NCBI RefSeq assembly: GCF_013131805.1
Contig: NZ_JABJRC010000001.1
Location: forward strand, 1,240,001 to 1,304,000
Direction of reading: 5' to 3'
DNA: 64,000 nt
Origin: Kribbella sandramycini
GTDB taxonomy: Bacteria; Actinomycetota; Actinomycetes; Propionibacteriales; Kribbellaceae
Both the position numbers and the translations under genes were made by a program. Below the pieces are notes generated by a model. The model was not told the DNA's origin. It searched no databases and worked only from the letters and a program-made list of their open reading frames with translations. Below, piece by piece: positions 7,245-16,867 of the stretch; position 1 is the first letter of the stretch, and each line of letters opens with the position of its first letter.

Positions 7245-10200
7245 CAATCGATACCCATTCGCCGGTTGTAGTAATAGCCGCCGACTTGCTGGACGCTCAA
7301 TCCAGTCGCCTCGGAAACGTAATGGAACGCTCGCCGCGCTCCCTTGTTGGAGCGGTGATGCCAGCCGCGAACCTTCCACCGGCCCCGGGAGTTCCTCGAA
7401 GAATGTCGCCAGGCCCGCTTGAAACCACCCATGGCCAACTTCGCGGTACCCCCTCCGATGGCAAAACCCAACGCCTCCCCAACAGCGTTCTTCCACCCGT
7501 TCTTCCCCCCAGCCCGGAGGTAGGCAGCAGTGTAGACGCCACTACAGACCGCTCCGACAGCTCCCCAGGTGAACTTACAGCCGTTGCGAATACGCTTGGC
7601 CCACTTGCTGTCGCCGGTCAGCCAGCGGGAGGCCCGACCGCTGGCGTTCCACGCGGACCGAGCGCCTCGCTTCACACCGCCCCAAGCCGACGAGGCAGTA
7701 CTGCGTGCCGACTCCCAGCGGCGTTTCAACCAGCCCCAACGGCCGTCCAGGTCGAAGCTGTTGATCGGATCGCTCGGGTAGTTGTAGGCGTTGGCGTTGC
7801 CGCCGACGACGGGGTCGACGGAGGTGAAGAGTCCGGTGCTGGGGCTGTAGAGGCGGACTCCCATGAGCAGCAGGCCTGAACTGGAGGTGGCACGTTGTTT
7901 GGCGCCGAGCCAGCCGTAGTTGACGGGGCCGGCGCTCTGGGTCGCGTTGGTGGCGTTGCCGTACTCGTCGTAGTTGTTCCAGCCGGTGATGGAATCAGCG
8001 GTGGCCGCGGGGGTGTCGAGATTGATGGTGGTGACGACATCGCCATGAGGATTGGCAATGGCCAGATCTGCGGCGCCGGTCTTGTCGATGGACAGGGACA
8101 GATCATCGCCGATGAGTTCGGCGTAGCGCTGGGTTGTGGTGCCTTGGCTGACCCAGGTCGGATTGTCGGAAGCGTCGGTGTAGTGACGCACGGTGCTGGT
8201 TGTGGCGGAGCCGGCGGTCACGGTTTCGGTGCCGCGGCGGTCGGCGGCGTCGAGGGTGAAGGTCGTGGTCGACCCGTTTTGGGTGATGGATCGGGCGAGG
8301 TCGTTGTCGTAGTAGGCCAGGGTGATGTCACCCTCGGCCGGCCTGGGTGCGTCGGCTGCGGGCAGGGTGGTTGTGCGACCGAGCGGGTCGTAGCTGTAGG
8401 TACCGGCGCCGCCTGCCCCGCTGACCGGGCGGTCGGCAGTGTCGAAGGCTCGGGTGACGACTGTCGCGCCGGCGGTGGCGCAGGAGCCGTCGGCGGCGGC
8501 TGGTGCGGTCGCTTTCGAAAGCCGGTTGTCGTTGCGATCGAATCCATAGGTTCGGGTGACACAGGCAGGTGCTTCGGCCGGGTCGGTGACATCGACGCCA
8601 GGAGCGGTGGCGGTTCGGTCGTTCACAGTGGTCAGCCGGCCTGCCTGGTCGTAGCTGTAGCGGCGATCGTACGGAAGCGCACCGCCGGCCGCGGTGGTGA
8701 AGGCAGCGCCGTCGGGAGTCCACTCGTGGGTGATCCGGCCGGCTGTGTCGTTCTCGAGCGACCAAGACAGCCAAGGGCCGTTCGGGTCGGTGCTACTGGT
8801 GCCGTCGGCGTTGGTGACGGTGACGGGTCCGGTGTAGCGCAGACTCGTAGGTTCGCCGGCGCTGTCGATGTCGTGATGACGCGCGATGCCACCGGGCAGT
8901 TTCTGAATGGTCATGGAGCCGTTGGCGTCGTAGGCCCCGGTGGAGGTCCAGGTGGTCCCGGCGGTCGTGACCTCGATCCTGGTCGGTACGCCGCGGCGCT
9001 CTTGCTTGTTGTTCGCGTCGGTCCCGTCGTAGGTGTACGTCGTCGAGCCGTTGGCATCCGTGACGGTCGCAACCGATCCGGCTGCGTCGTACACGGTCGT
9101 GGTGACCGCGTCACCCGACGGCTGGTAGGTGGTCTGGCGTCCCCAGGTGTCGTAGCCGGTGGTGATCGTGCCGGCCGTGGAACCGTCGAGGTTCTTCGCG
9201 GTGACCACGGTCGGCTGACCGGTCGCGGAGTCGTAGGCAGTGACCTTTTCGGTGTTCGGGGCCGAGCCCGGCAGCCCGGCAACAGTGGTCTTCGACGACA
9301 AGGCGCGGCCGTCGAGCAGGTAGCTCGTGGTTGTCGTCCGGGTTACCGGACCTGACGTCTCCACTGTCGTTTTCGGTGCCAGCAGGTAGGTGAACCCGAT
9401 CGTGGTCATCGACGGCAGCGTAGGGGTGCTACCGCCTGAGGCCTGGGTCGGCTGGGCCGCGGGGTACGTCGTGCAGACCAGGCCGGCCCATTCCGGCTTC
9501 CCACCGCACCCGGCGAACGACGAGTTCGCCGCGGTCGTGTAGTAGACGGTTTTCCGGGTTCCGGCATCGGCGCCGTTCGAGGCGGGCTGGCGTGTCTCGA
9601 AGATCTTGCCTTCGGCGTCGTAGCGGATGAGGTTCACGATGTCGGCGGAACTGCTGGTTCCGTCCAGGTCGACGTCGTTGATGGTCTTGCCGGGCAGGCT
9701 GCGCGCCCACCCGTCCGCATCACCTGTGACCGACGCACCGTAGTCGGTGAGCGACTGGCTGGTGAGCTCCAGGTCGGTGCCGGTGCCGGGGTCGTGCGCG
9801 TAGGAGGTTTCCTTGGTGGCAAGCCGGTAGGGCAACGACGTGTCCGGGTTGATGCCGGAGTTCGGAGCGCCTTCGTCGTAGGTCGTGTGCTTGTGCGGCC
9901 GGACGAACGCGATCGTGCCGTTCTTGAGCGCCGCGTAGCGCGTGGGTCCGTAGGTGTCGGTGACGAGGGTTCCGGCCGGGGTGAGGACCGTATCGCCAGC
10001 GGCATTCTTGATCTCGGGGTTGTAGACGGTGACCGTCGCGAGCTGATCGACAGTGGCGCCGGCGTCCAGATTGCCGTCGAGCACGGTCCGCAGTGCGCGC
10101 TCGTCGAGTTCGCGGATCGTGTTGCCTTGATCGTCGTAGTCGGTCGAGGTGTATTGCCAGTCACCCGCGCCGTACTTCGCCGTGTTGACCGTGTAGCCGG

Positions 10201-13200
10201 CCGCGTCGACGTACTGCAGGTCGGCGTACTGCCAGTCCGCGGAGCCGGGCACGCCGGAGACAGCGTGATCCGGGCCGAAGACCGCGACACCGCGAACAGG
10301 TGCGGACTTCTGGTTCCAGCGTGCGACCGATCCTGCGCTCAGGTCGGGAAGTCCATCGCCGGACAGTGATACGTCGTAGATGTACTTGCCCAGGGTCGCC
10401 GTCCCACCGGTGGGATCGCCGGCCGGGCGCTCGCGGGTGACCGTGTCCAGTTTCGGGCGGTCGCCGACGCTGACGTAGTTGAGCTGGAACGGGATCTGGC
10501 CGGCCGGCTTGACGGTCGCGATGTCGGCGGCGGCGTTGTAGGTGTACTCCGTGGACAGGTTCGACCGGGGGTCGGTGACCTTGAGCAGGCGGCCGTTGGC
10601 GTCGTAGGTGTAGGCCGCGACCTTGATCGAGTCCATCTTGTTCGTGCCGGTCTTGTCCGGGTTGTAGATGTCGAGCCAGGCGCCGCTCATCCGCCACTTC
10701 GACCCGTCGATGGCGGTGTAGTCGAAGTGCAGGGCGCGGCAGCCGGGGTTCATCCCGCTCAGCGGCGTGCCCGGGACATAGGCGCCGCAGGTCACGCCGG
10801 GCGCGGCCGGCGCGAGAATGCGCGTCGGGCGGCCGCCGCTGTCGTAGGAGAACGTCGTCTTGCCCGCGACGCCCGGCTCGGAGATCCCCTCGGCGCGGAA
10901 CGTCTTGTCCGTCGCGGCGGACGGCGCCGTCGGGCTGGTCCAGGTCGTGATCGTGCCGTCGTCCTCGATGTAGGACACGACGGCGTTGGCGCCGGTCCCG
11001 CTCACCTTGAGCTTCGATGCGGCGGTGGTGGTGTCCGTGTCGGCCGGAACCCAGGTCCCCTGGTCCAGATCGGCCTTGGTACGCCGGTCGCCGGTCGGCG
11101 ACTCGTAGATCAGCGTCGAGCCGTCGTCGTCGACCAGCACCAAGGTGCCGTCCAGGCGGGTGGAGTCGATGACCTGCAGGCCGGCCGCACCGGCGTCCGC
11201 GCCGTCGAACTGCGCGGTCCATTCCTCACCGAAGACGCCGGTGACGGCATTGTTCGGCGACTGGATCGTCATGTGCGAGCGCGAGATCGACAGGTCGCCG
11301 CTGTACCCCGGGACCGAGATGTCGCTGGCCGACAGGTTGAACTCGCCGGTCCACAACGCGACCTGACCTGGCCCGGCCTCCGAGGTCGGGTAGCCGTTGC
11401 CGAAGGCGTGCGGGACGCGCTGGATCGTGGTGTCCGGAGTCTGCGACCAGGTGCACTGTTCGGCGCCGCCGTACTTGAAGCACACCTGAACGTCGAGCTT
11501 CACCGGCACCCGATCGTTCAAGGTGGTCGGCTGAATGCCTTCCTGGTCCGGGTTGGAGTCCAGGTGCGCGTCGATCTTCGCGTTGTTCGTGTCCCAGAGC
11601 GTGTTGACCGTGACGCCACCGGCGCCGTTGTCGGTCACCGGCAGAAGGGAGGCGTCTTCGTTCCAGCCGACGGTGTCGTCGTTGCCGCCGTAGCCGGAAA
11701 CCCGCCACTTCACGCGAGCCTCCACATAGGACGCCGTGCCCTTCGGCGGCCCGGACGCCGTCACCCGGATGTTGTCCGCCGTAGCAATGCGCGAGTCGGC
11801 CGTCGGGGCAGTCAGCGAGGTTCCACCCCAGCCGAACTTGTAGTGCAAGCTCGTCGTCGACATCCGGCCGGCTGGAGTTTCGGCCTGGGCGACGATCGTG
11901 TGCAGGCCGACCTTGTCCTTCGGGAACGTAACGTCCCACTTCGAGACCGCGGGATCGCTGGAGGGAACGATCTTGATCCTGCCCTCAGCGCCACCGGCCG
12001 GGTTCGAGGGCGGGCGCGTGCCGTCGATGATCACCCGCAGATAACCAGGTGCGTTGTAACCGACGCCGGTCGCGGAGATGGTGCATTTCACGTCCGCCGT
12101 CGGGGCGGCGTCCTGCCAGGTGTTGTTACCGTACGGCGCCGGGCACGAGACCACTGGCAGCGCCGGGACAACCGCGCCGGTCCGCAGACGCTGGTTGAAC
12201 CCGACCCATGGCCCGTCCAGACGGCCGTCGTTCGCCTTGGCCCGGATGAACAGCAGCGTGTTGTCGGGCAGATCCGTCGTCGGGGCACAACCGGCCGTCG
12301 TCCCCGAGGCGACCACGGGCGACGTACACGTCCCCTTGACGCTCAGCGTCGAACCGGAGCCGGTGTAGAACTCGAACACGTACTTGACCGTGTTCGCGTC
12401 GGCATCGGTTGCCTTGGTCTGCACGTACGGCCGCAGCGTCGCCGAGTACAGCGACGAGGTGGTCTCCCCAGGCGCGGCGTAGGCGACCGCGTCCCGCGGC
12501 TCAACCGTGGCAGGCGCGTTCGGCTTGCGGTTCCACGTGAACGACACGAACGGGTCCGTCGACGACTCCATCGACCTGAACCGCTTCCAGTGCGCCGGGT
12601 CCGACTCGTTTCCGGCCTTCAGCGCGACGCCGACGGTCCCGGCCTGGGTGGTCGACCAGTACTGCGCCAAGCTCGTCATCGGGATGCCGACCCGGCCCGC
12701 AGCACACGAACTCGAAAACCCCTTCGCGAACGACGCCGTCCCCGAGGCCGTCGGGGTGATCGTCGGCTGGTTGTCCCACCGGGTGGCCGTCGAAGCGACT
12801 CCGGCGCCGTGCAGGGTCACCGCGGTCGGCGTACAGGTGGTCGCCCCGTCCTGGTACAGCGACAGGTACGCATCGACGATGTCCCTGCCCTGGAACGGGC
12901 CGGTGCCGAAGTTGAAGAACGTCCGCTCCTGGTGCGTCCCGTTCTTACCCACCCGCAGATCCGTCGTCGCCGACAGATCCGAAGGGAAGCTGGTCTGGAC
13001 GAACGTGTCGAACGACGGCAACGCCGAGCCCGACACGTACGTCGGATCGACCGTCACCGGGAACTCGCGCTCCGGGTCCATGAACCACGCCTTGTCGGGC
13101 GCGACCACCAGAGTCGCCTTCCCCGCCGACACCTGCTCGACCGTGACGTTCACGACCGCCTTGTTCGCGGGCTCCCCCGTGACCTGGTCCTTGGCCGCGT

Positions 13201-13948
13201 CCCACATGTAAGCAACCGGAATCCGGCCTTGGACCACGCCGCGCGGGTCGACGAACTCGATCACACCCGATTTCGCCGTCCGCACCGTGAGCCCCTTGGT
13301 ACGCAGCGGGAACTTCCACACCGGCGCGGCCGTGGGACGCGACTTCACGACGAAGTCGGTCTCGAACCCGTTGCGGCGGGCATCCAACGTCAAGTCGACG
13401 CCCGGCTGGATCTCGGCGTACGTCGCCTTGGTCTTCTCGATCGTCGGCTCAGGCAACTTCCACGGCGCCAGCCACTCCACCTGCCGGCCGCTCCCCGCAG
13501 CCGCCGAAGCGAAGACCCCTCCGGACGCCGAAGACCGCTTACCGAGCCGCAACCCCAGCTTGTGACCCCGCGGCGCGACGGCCCCATCCGCGCTCTTGGC
13601 AAGCTCCAGGTTCACCGACCGCCACTGTCCCGCGGCGTTCTTGAAACGCACCGGCGCCAGATGCGCCTCGGTCGTCATCGTCCCGTCCGGATTCGCCCAG
13701 GTCGTCGCCGTCTCCGTCCGCATCGACTCGACCTCGACCTTCGAGCCCTGTGAACGCGCGGTCACCGCCGCAGAGATCACATCAGGACGCGACGCCACCT
13801 TCGCGACAGGTGGTGGCTCGGCCACCGGCCCGGCCTGCGCCTGCTGCGCTTCCAAACCCGCCACGAGCAACGCGAACGCCACCACCCCGGCAACAACCCG
13901 GGGGAAACGCTGCACCCGTCCACGCTGAGAACGATCCAGGACGTACAT
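7244..13948 (-). CDS. Secreted RHS/YD-repeat protein with variable C-terminal tip, candidate polymorphic toxin
   Basis: The protein has 2,234 residues from ATG 13948 (MYVLDRSQRGRVQ). The frame extends upstream but only this start gives a signal peptide (RVVAGVVAFALLVAGLEAQQAQA). Order: signal peptide; N-terminal beta region (WANPDGTMTTEAHLAPVRFK); a DNRLRE-type domain near 320-460; Ig-like stretches; a long run of YD/RHS repeats (about 900-2060, e.g. FSYDSGGRPTRI, YTYDANGRLLKVTDPRSN); the RHS core motif YGWLGAKQRATSSSGLLLMG with TGLFTSVDPVVGGNANAYNY; and INSFDLDGRW, after which the sequence switches to a unique 165-residue tip. The tip is Trp/Arg-rich, then has a Gly-rich hydrophobic stretch. 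Such shells encapsulate a C-terminal toxin used in contact or secreted competition. The upstream 292-bp gap (13949-14240) separates it from a divergent ABC exporter and holds no other gene. Confidence 0.88.
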   Translation of the reverse strand: MYVLDRSQRGRVQRFPRVVAGVVAFALLVAGLEAQQAQAGPVAEPPPVAKVASRPDVISAAVTARSQGSKVEVESMRTETATTWANPDGTMTTEAHLAPVRFKNAAGQWRSVNLELAKSADGAVAPRGHKLGLRLGKRSSASGGVFASAAAGSGRQVEWLAPWKLPEPTIEKTKATYAEIQPGVDLTLDARRNGFETDFVVKSRPTAAPVWKFPLRTKGLTVRTAKSGVIEFVDPRGVVQGRIPVAYMWDAAKDQVTGEPANKAVVNVTVEQVSAGKATLVVAPDKAWFMDPEREFPVTVDPTYVSGSALPSFDTFVQTSFPSDLSATTDLRVGKNGTHQERTFFNFGTGPFQGRDIVDAYLSLYQDGATTCTPTAVTLHGAGVASTATRWDNQPTITPTASGTASFAKGFSSSCAAGRVGIPMTSLAQYWSTTQAGTVGVALKAGNESDPAHWKRFRSMESSTDPFVSFTWNRKPNAPATVEPRDAVAYAAPGETTSSLYSATLRPYVQTKATDADANTVKYVFEFYTGSGSTLSVKGTCTSPVVASGTTAGCAPTTDLPDNTLLFIRAKANDGRLDGPWVGFNQRLRTGAVVPALPVVSCPAPYGNNTWQDAAPTADVKCTISATGVGYNAPGYLRVIIDGTRPPSNPAGGAEGRIKIVPSSDPAVSKWDVTFPKDKVGLHTIVAQAETPAGRMSTTSLHYKFGWGGTSLTAPTADSRIATADNIRVTASGPPKGTASYVEARVKWRVSGYGGNDDTVGWNEDASLLPVTDNGAGGVTVNTLWDTNNAKIDAHLDSNPDQEGIQPTTLNDRVPVKLDVQVCFKYGGAEQCTWSQTPDTTIQRVPHAFGNGYPTSEAGPGQVALWTGEFNLSASDISVPGYSGDLSISRSHMTIQSPNNAVTGVFGEEWTAQFDGADAGAAGLQVIDSTRLDGTLVLVDDDGSTLIYESPTGDRRTKADLDQGTWVPADTDTTTAASKLKVSGTGANAVVSYIEDDGTITTWTSPTAPSAATDKTFRAEGISEPGVAGKTTFSYDSGGRPTRILAPAAPGVTCGAYVPGTPLSGMNPGCRALHFDYTAIDGSKWRMSGAWLDIYNPDKTGTNKMDSIKVAAYTYDANGRLLKVTDPRSNLSTEYTYNAAADIATVKPAGQIPFQLNYVSVGDRPKLDTVTRERPAGDPTGGTATLGKYIYDVSLSGDGLPDLSAGSVARWNQKSAPVRGVAVFGPDHAVSGVPGSADWQYADLQYVDAAGYTVNTAKYGAGDWQYTSTDYDDQGNTIRELDERALRTVLDGNLDAGATVDQLATVTVYNPEIKNAAGDTVLTPAGTLVTDTYGPTRYAALKNGTIAFVRPHKHTTYDEGAPNSGINPDTSLPYRLATKETSYAHDPGTGTDLELTSQSLTDYGASVTGDADGWARSLPGKTINDVDLDGTSSSADIVNLIRYDAEGKIFETRQPASNGADAGTRKTVYYTTAANSSFAGCGGKPEWAGLVCTTYPAAQPTQASGGSTPTLPSMTTIGFTYLLAPKTTVETSGPVTRTTTTSYLLDGRALSSKTTVAGLPGSAPNTEKVTAYDSATGQPTVVTAKNLDGSTAGTITTGYDTWGRQTTYQPSGDAVTTTVYDAAGSVATVTDANGSTTYTYDGTDANNKQERRGVPTRIEVTTAGTTWTSTGAYDANGSMTIQKLPGGIARHHDIDSAGEPTSLRYTGPVTVTNADGTSSTDPNGPWLSWSLENDTAGRITHEWTPDGAAFTTAAGGALPYDRRYSYDQAGRLTTVNDRTATAPGVDVTDPAEAPACVTRTYGFDRNDNRLSKATAPAAADGSCATAGATVVTRAFDTADRPVSGAGGAGTYSYDPLGRTTTLPAADAPRPAEGDITLAYYDNDLARSITQNGSTTTFTLDAADRRGTETVTAGSATTSTVRHYTDASDNPTWVSQGTTTQRYAELIGDDLSLSIDKTGAADLAIANPHGDVVTTINLDTPAATADSITGWNNYDEYGNATNATQSAGPVNYGWLGAKQRATSSSGLLLMGVRLYSPSTGLFTSVDPVVGGNANAYNYPSDPINSFDLDGRWGWLKRRWESARSTASSAWGGVKRGARSAWNASGRASRWLTGDSKWAKRIRNGCKFTWGAVGAVCSGVYTAAYLRAGGKNGWKNAVGEALGFAIGGGTAKLAMGGFKRAWRHSSRNSRGRWKVRGWHHRSNKGARRAFHYVSEATGLSVQQVGGYYYNRRMGID

Positions 13949-14240
13949 GCGAAAGACCTGCCTCACGCCGGCCGAGGAGGGAGAACCTCGGCGACGGGAC
14001 AACCGCCGAGGGCAGCCAGCAAACGCACCATCGCCACGCCGATCAGCCACGTTACGCAAACTGCAGCAAGTTGCAGAACAGTTGACAGCAGCAAGGCTGC
14101 CGGTCTTAACCTGAGTGGTGCATCCTGGCCGTCGTGACGATCGCCGACCCAGGCTGCGATGTCGTTGCCGGCAGCAAAGAAGTGGCGTCGCTTCCGCAAT
14201 AAGCTGTACCGGTCGGCCGGCGCTGCTCTAGGTTGGACGC

Positions 14241-15227
14241 GTGCCGATGATCGAGGTCGTTGAACTGGTCAAGGAGTTCCGCAAGCCGCAGCCGACGACT
14301 GGCCGGCTGGCTGGGGTTCGGCAGCTGTGGGCGCCGAGGCGTACTGTCCGTGCGGTAGATCAGGTTGGGTTCGCAGTCGAGCGCGGTGAGATCGTTGGTT
14401 ACCTGGGCGCCAATGGCGCCGGCAAGTCGACGACCATCAAGATGCTGACCGGGATCGTCGTGCCGACCTCGGGCACGGTGACGGTCAACGGCTTGGTGCC
14501 GTGGGCGAATCGCAAGAAACATGCCTACAATATCGGGGTCGTTTTCGGGCAGAAGACTCAGCTCTGGTTCGATTTGCCGCTGCGCGTCTCGCTGGAAACC
14601 ATCCGGGACCTCTATCGGATCGGCGCAGCGGACTATGTCTCGCGGATCGACGAGTTCGACGAGGTCCTGCAGATCAAGGACTTCATGGACACGCCGATCC
14701 GTTCCCTCTCACTGGGACAGCGGATGCGTGGTGACCTCGCGGGCGCCATGCTCCATCGCCCTCAGGTGTTGTACCTGGACGAACCGACGGTGGGTCTCGA
14801 CGTCGTCGCCAAGCAGGCCCTCCGCGATTTCATCGCGGAGCAGAATCGCGTGCACTCGACGACGGTGATGATCACCACGCATGACATGGACGACATCGAG
14901 CAGCTGTGCCGGCGGATCGTTCTGATCGACCGTGGGCGAGTTGTCTACGACGGCGACCTGAGCAGCCTGAAGCGCCGCTATCTGCCGTTCCGCGAGGTCG
15001 TGATCACACCCGGAGCCAATGCGGACACGGCGTACATCGGCGCGAAGCACGCTGATCGGCTGGAGAACGCTGACGGCACGATCTCACTTCGCTTCGACCC
15101 GGAACGGACCAGCGCCGCGGCAGTGATTGCCCAAGCCGCCTCGACGGCCGACATCGCCGACCTGCATGTCAACGAGCCCAAGCTCGAGGACGTGGTTCGC
15201 CTGATCTACGCCGAGGCCGAGCGGTGA
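14241..15227 (+). CDS. ABC-2 type exporter ATP-binding protein
   Basis: The protein has 328 residues from GTG 14241. It contains all ABC motifs: Walker A LGANGAGKSTTIKML, Q-loop VVFGQKTQLWF, a signature LSLGQRMRGDL (LSGGQ variant), Walker B QVLYLDEPTVGLD, and switch His in VMITTHDMDD. The FGQK-QLWFDLP pattern and the permeases that follow match the DUF990/ABC-2_2 exporter subgroup, whose substrates (antibiotics, lipids or polymers) are mostly unknown. It overlaps the first permease by 4 bp. It is divergent from the RHS gene, but a functional link is unproven. Confidence 0.93.
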   Translation: MPMIEVVELVKEFRKPQPTTGRLAGVRQLWAPRRTVRAVDQVGFAVERGEIVGYLGANGAGKSTTIKMLTGIVVPTSGTVTVNGLVPWANRKKHAYNIGVVFGQKTQLWFDLPLRVSLETIRDLYRIGAADYVSRIDEFDEVLQIKDFMDTPIRSLSLGQRMRGDLAGAMLHRPQVLYLDEPTVGLDVVAKQALRDFIAEQNRVHSTTVMITTHDMDDIEQLCRRIVLIDRGRVVYDGDLSSLKRRYLPFREVVITPGANADTAYIGAKHADRLENADGTISLRFDPERTSAAAVIAQAASTADIADLHVNEPKLEDVVRLIYAEAER

Positions 15228-16054
15228 CCCAGTCGGCTCCGACCCCACGCCTCGAACGACCTCGGTGGATCGCACCGTGGTCCATGATTCGGCTCGGGTC
15301 CACGAACGCGCTCTTCTTCCGGGCCAACCTTGCGCTTTCCATGGTCTCGGTCGCGTTGCAAACCGTCCTGCTGGTGACTGTGTGGCGTGCCGTCTATTCC
15401 GGCCACGGCCAGGTCGCGGGCATCAATGAGGCGGACGCGGTCAGCTATGCCGTGATTGCGATGCTGCTCTGGCATATCGCGCTGCCCTGGCAACTATCGT
15501 CCATCCCCGACCGGGTTCGGGAGGGAACCGTTGCGACGGATCTCATCCGTCCCATCGGCGTCGTCGGGCAGAGCCTCCTGCAGGCTGTCGGCGCGACTGT
15601 CGGTGCGATCCCCGGGGTCATGGTCGGCCTGGCCGTCGCCTTCGCCTTCGGAGGGCTGGAGCCGCCGGCGTCTACAGGTGCGCTCGGCGGATTTCTCCTC
15701 ACTGCCGCACTCGGATGGTCGATCGCCGCAATGCTCAACATCGCCGTGTCGATGGTGGCGTTCTGGACAACTGACACGCGCGGGCCGTTCTACATCTACC
15801 GGGCTGTCGCCAGCTTCGCCTCAGGTGCCCTGATCCCGCTGTGGTTCATGCCTACGTGGCTGCGCCCACTCCTCGATGCGCTGCCCTTCGGGCTCCAGGT
15901 GTTTGCCCCGCTCCAGCTCTGGCACGGGCAGGAACCGATCGGCAGACTCTGGGCCGTCCTCGCGACTCAGCTCGCCTGGTTGGCGGCAGCCGCCGCCATC
16001 GTTGCCTTGGTCAGCTGGCGCGCCCTGCGCAAGGTGGTGATCAACGGTGGCTGA
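15224..16054 (+). CDS. ABC-2 family exporter permease 1
   Basis: This 276-residue protein starts at GTG 15224 inside the ATPase stop region (GTGA). About six membrane segments are visible, e.g. LALSMVSVALQTVLLVTVW, AVIAMLLWHIALPWQL, GVMVGLAVAFAFGGL and LAWLAAAAAIVALVSWRAL. The motif VREGTVATDLIRPIG is typical of the DUF990/ABC-2_2 permeases (cytosolic coupling region with 'D.LRP'). It pairs with the next gene as a heterodimeric membrane channel. Confidence 0.87.
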   Translation: MTQSAPTPRLERPRWIAPWSMIRLGSTNALFFRANLALSMVSVALQTVLLVTVWRAVYSGHGQVAGINEADAVSYAVIAMLLWHIALPWQLSSIPDRVREGTVATDLIRPIGVVGQSLLQAVGATVGAIPGVMVGLAVAFAFGGLEPPASTGALGGFLLTAALGWSIAAMLNIAVSMVAFWTTDTRGPFYIYRAVASFASGALIPLWFMPTWLRPLLDALPFGLQVFAPLQLWHGQEPIGRLWAVLATQLAWLAAAAAIVALVSWRALRKVVINGG

Positions 16055-16850
16055 TCTCCTCCGGGACTTCCGCATCCTGCTGCGCGTCGCCTGGCTGACA
16101 GAACTGGAGCACAAGGCGAATTTCTTCATCTCTGTCATCGGCGCCTTGGCCTTCAACGCCGGTCAGCTTCTCTTCATCGGCGTGCTGCTGAACGCCTTCG
16201 GGTCAATTGCCGGCTGGACGCCGGCCGAAGTCATGGTGCTGTTCGGCATCCGGATGGCGAGCCACAGCATGTACGCCTTCTTCTTCCGAAGGGTGATCGA
16301 CGTCGATCTCGTCGTGCACACAGGCGAGTTCGACCGTTACCTGCTACGCCCGACCAGCCCGTTTCTGCAACTGCTGACGCGCCGCTTCAACCTGCAACAA
16401 TTCGGCGATGTGATCGTCGCCGCCGCGATCCTGGCGGTCGCCCTGCCCAAGGCCTCGATAACGTGGCATCCACTACTCGCACTCTGGCTCGTCATCGCCA
16501 TCGGCGCCGGCGGAATGCTCGAAGGCGCACTCCAGCTGGCCCGCGGCGCACTGGCCTTCCGGCTGCAGAACACGCAGTCGCTGACCGCCTTGATCGACAC
16601 CGTCTTCGGAACCTACGGAAACTTTCCCTTGCAGATCTTCGGCACGCTCGGGTCCATCCTGTTCACCGTGGTCCTGCCCCTGGCCTTCGTCGGCTGGATT
16701 CCGGCCGCCATCGTCACCGGGCGCACGGACTCACTCTGGTTCCCAACTTGGCTGGCGTGGCTCAGCCCAGCGGTAGGAGTGGCTGGTATGGCAGCGGCGA
16801 TCTTCTTCTTCACCCGACAGTCTCGCCACTACTCCAGCCCCGGCTCGTGA
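16047..16850 (+). CDS. ABC-2 family exporter permease 2
   Basis: This 267-residue protein starts at GTG 16047 and overlaps the previous gene by 8 bp. Six hydrophobic segments and the diagnostic HTGEFDRYLLRPTSPFLQLL (DUF990 'GelD.yLlRPl' motif) show it is the second half of the same exporter. It ends the operon. After it come 17 bp before the convergent LacI gene. Confidence 0.87.
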   Translation: MADLLRDFRILLRVAWLTELEHKANFFISVIGALAFNAGQLLFIGVLLNAFGSIAGWTPAEVMVLFGIRMASHSMYAFFFRRVIDVDLVVHTGEFDRYLLRPTSPFLQLLTRRFNLQQFGDVIVAAAILAVALPKASITWHPLLALWLVIAIGAGGMLEGALQLARGALAFRLQNTQSLTALIDTVFGTYGNFPLQIFGTLGSILFTVVLPLAFVGWIPAAIVTGRTDSLWFPTWLAWLSPAVGVAGMAAAIFFFTRQSRHYSSPGS

Positions 16851-16867
16851 CTTCCCCCGCTACGCGG

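Noticed and set aside
10727..13753. Long plus-strand open frame of about 1,000 codons opposite the RHS gene
   Set aside because: Its product is Arg/Pro/Gly/Val-rich without domains, and it is the mirror of a clearly coding RHS frame. It is an artefact of high GC content.
16851..16867. Short GTGAC...GTCAC inverted repeat after the ABC-2 operon
   Set aside because: Arms are only 5 bp with a loop of about 14 bp, too weak to call a terminator.
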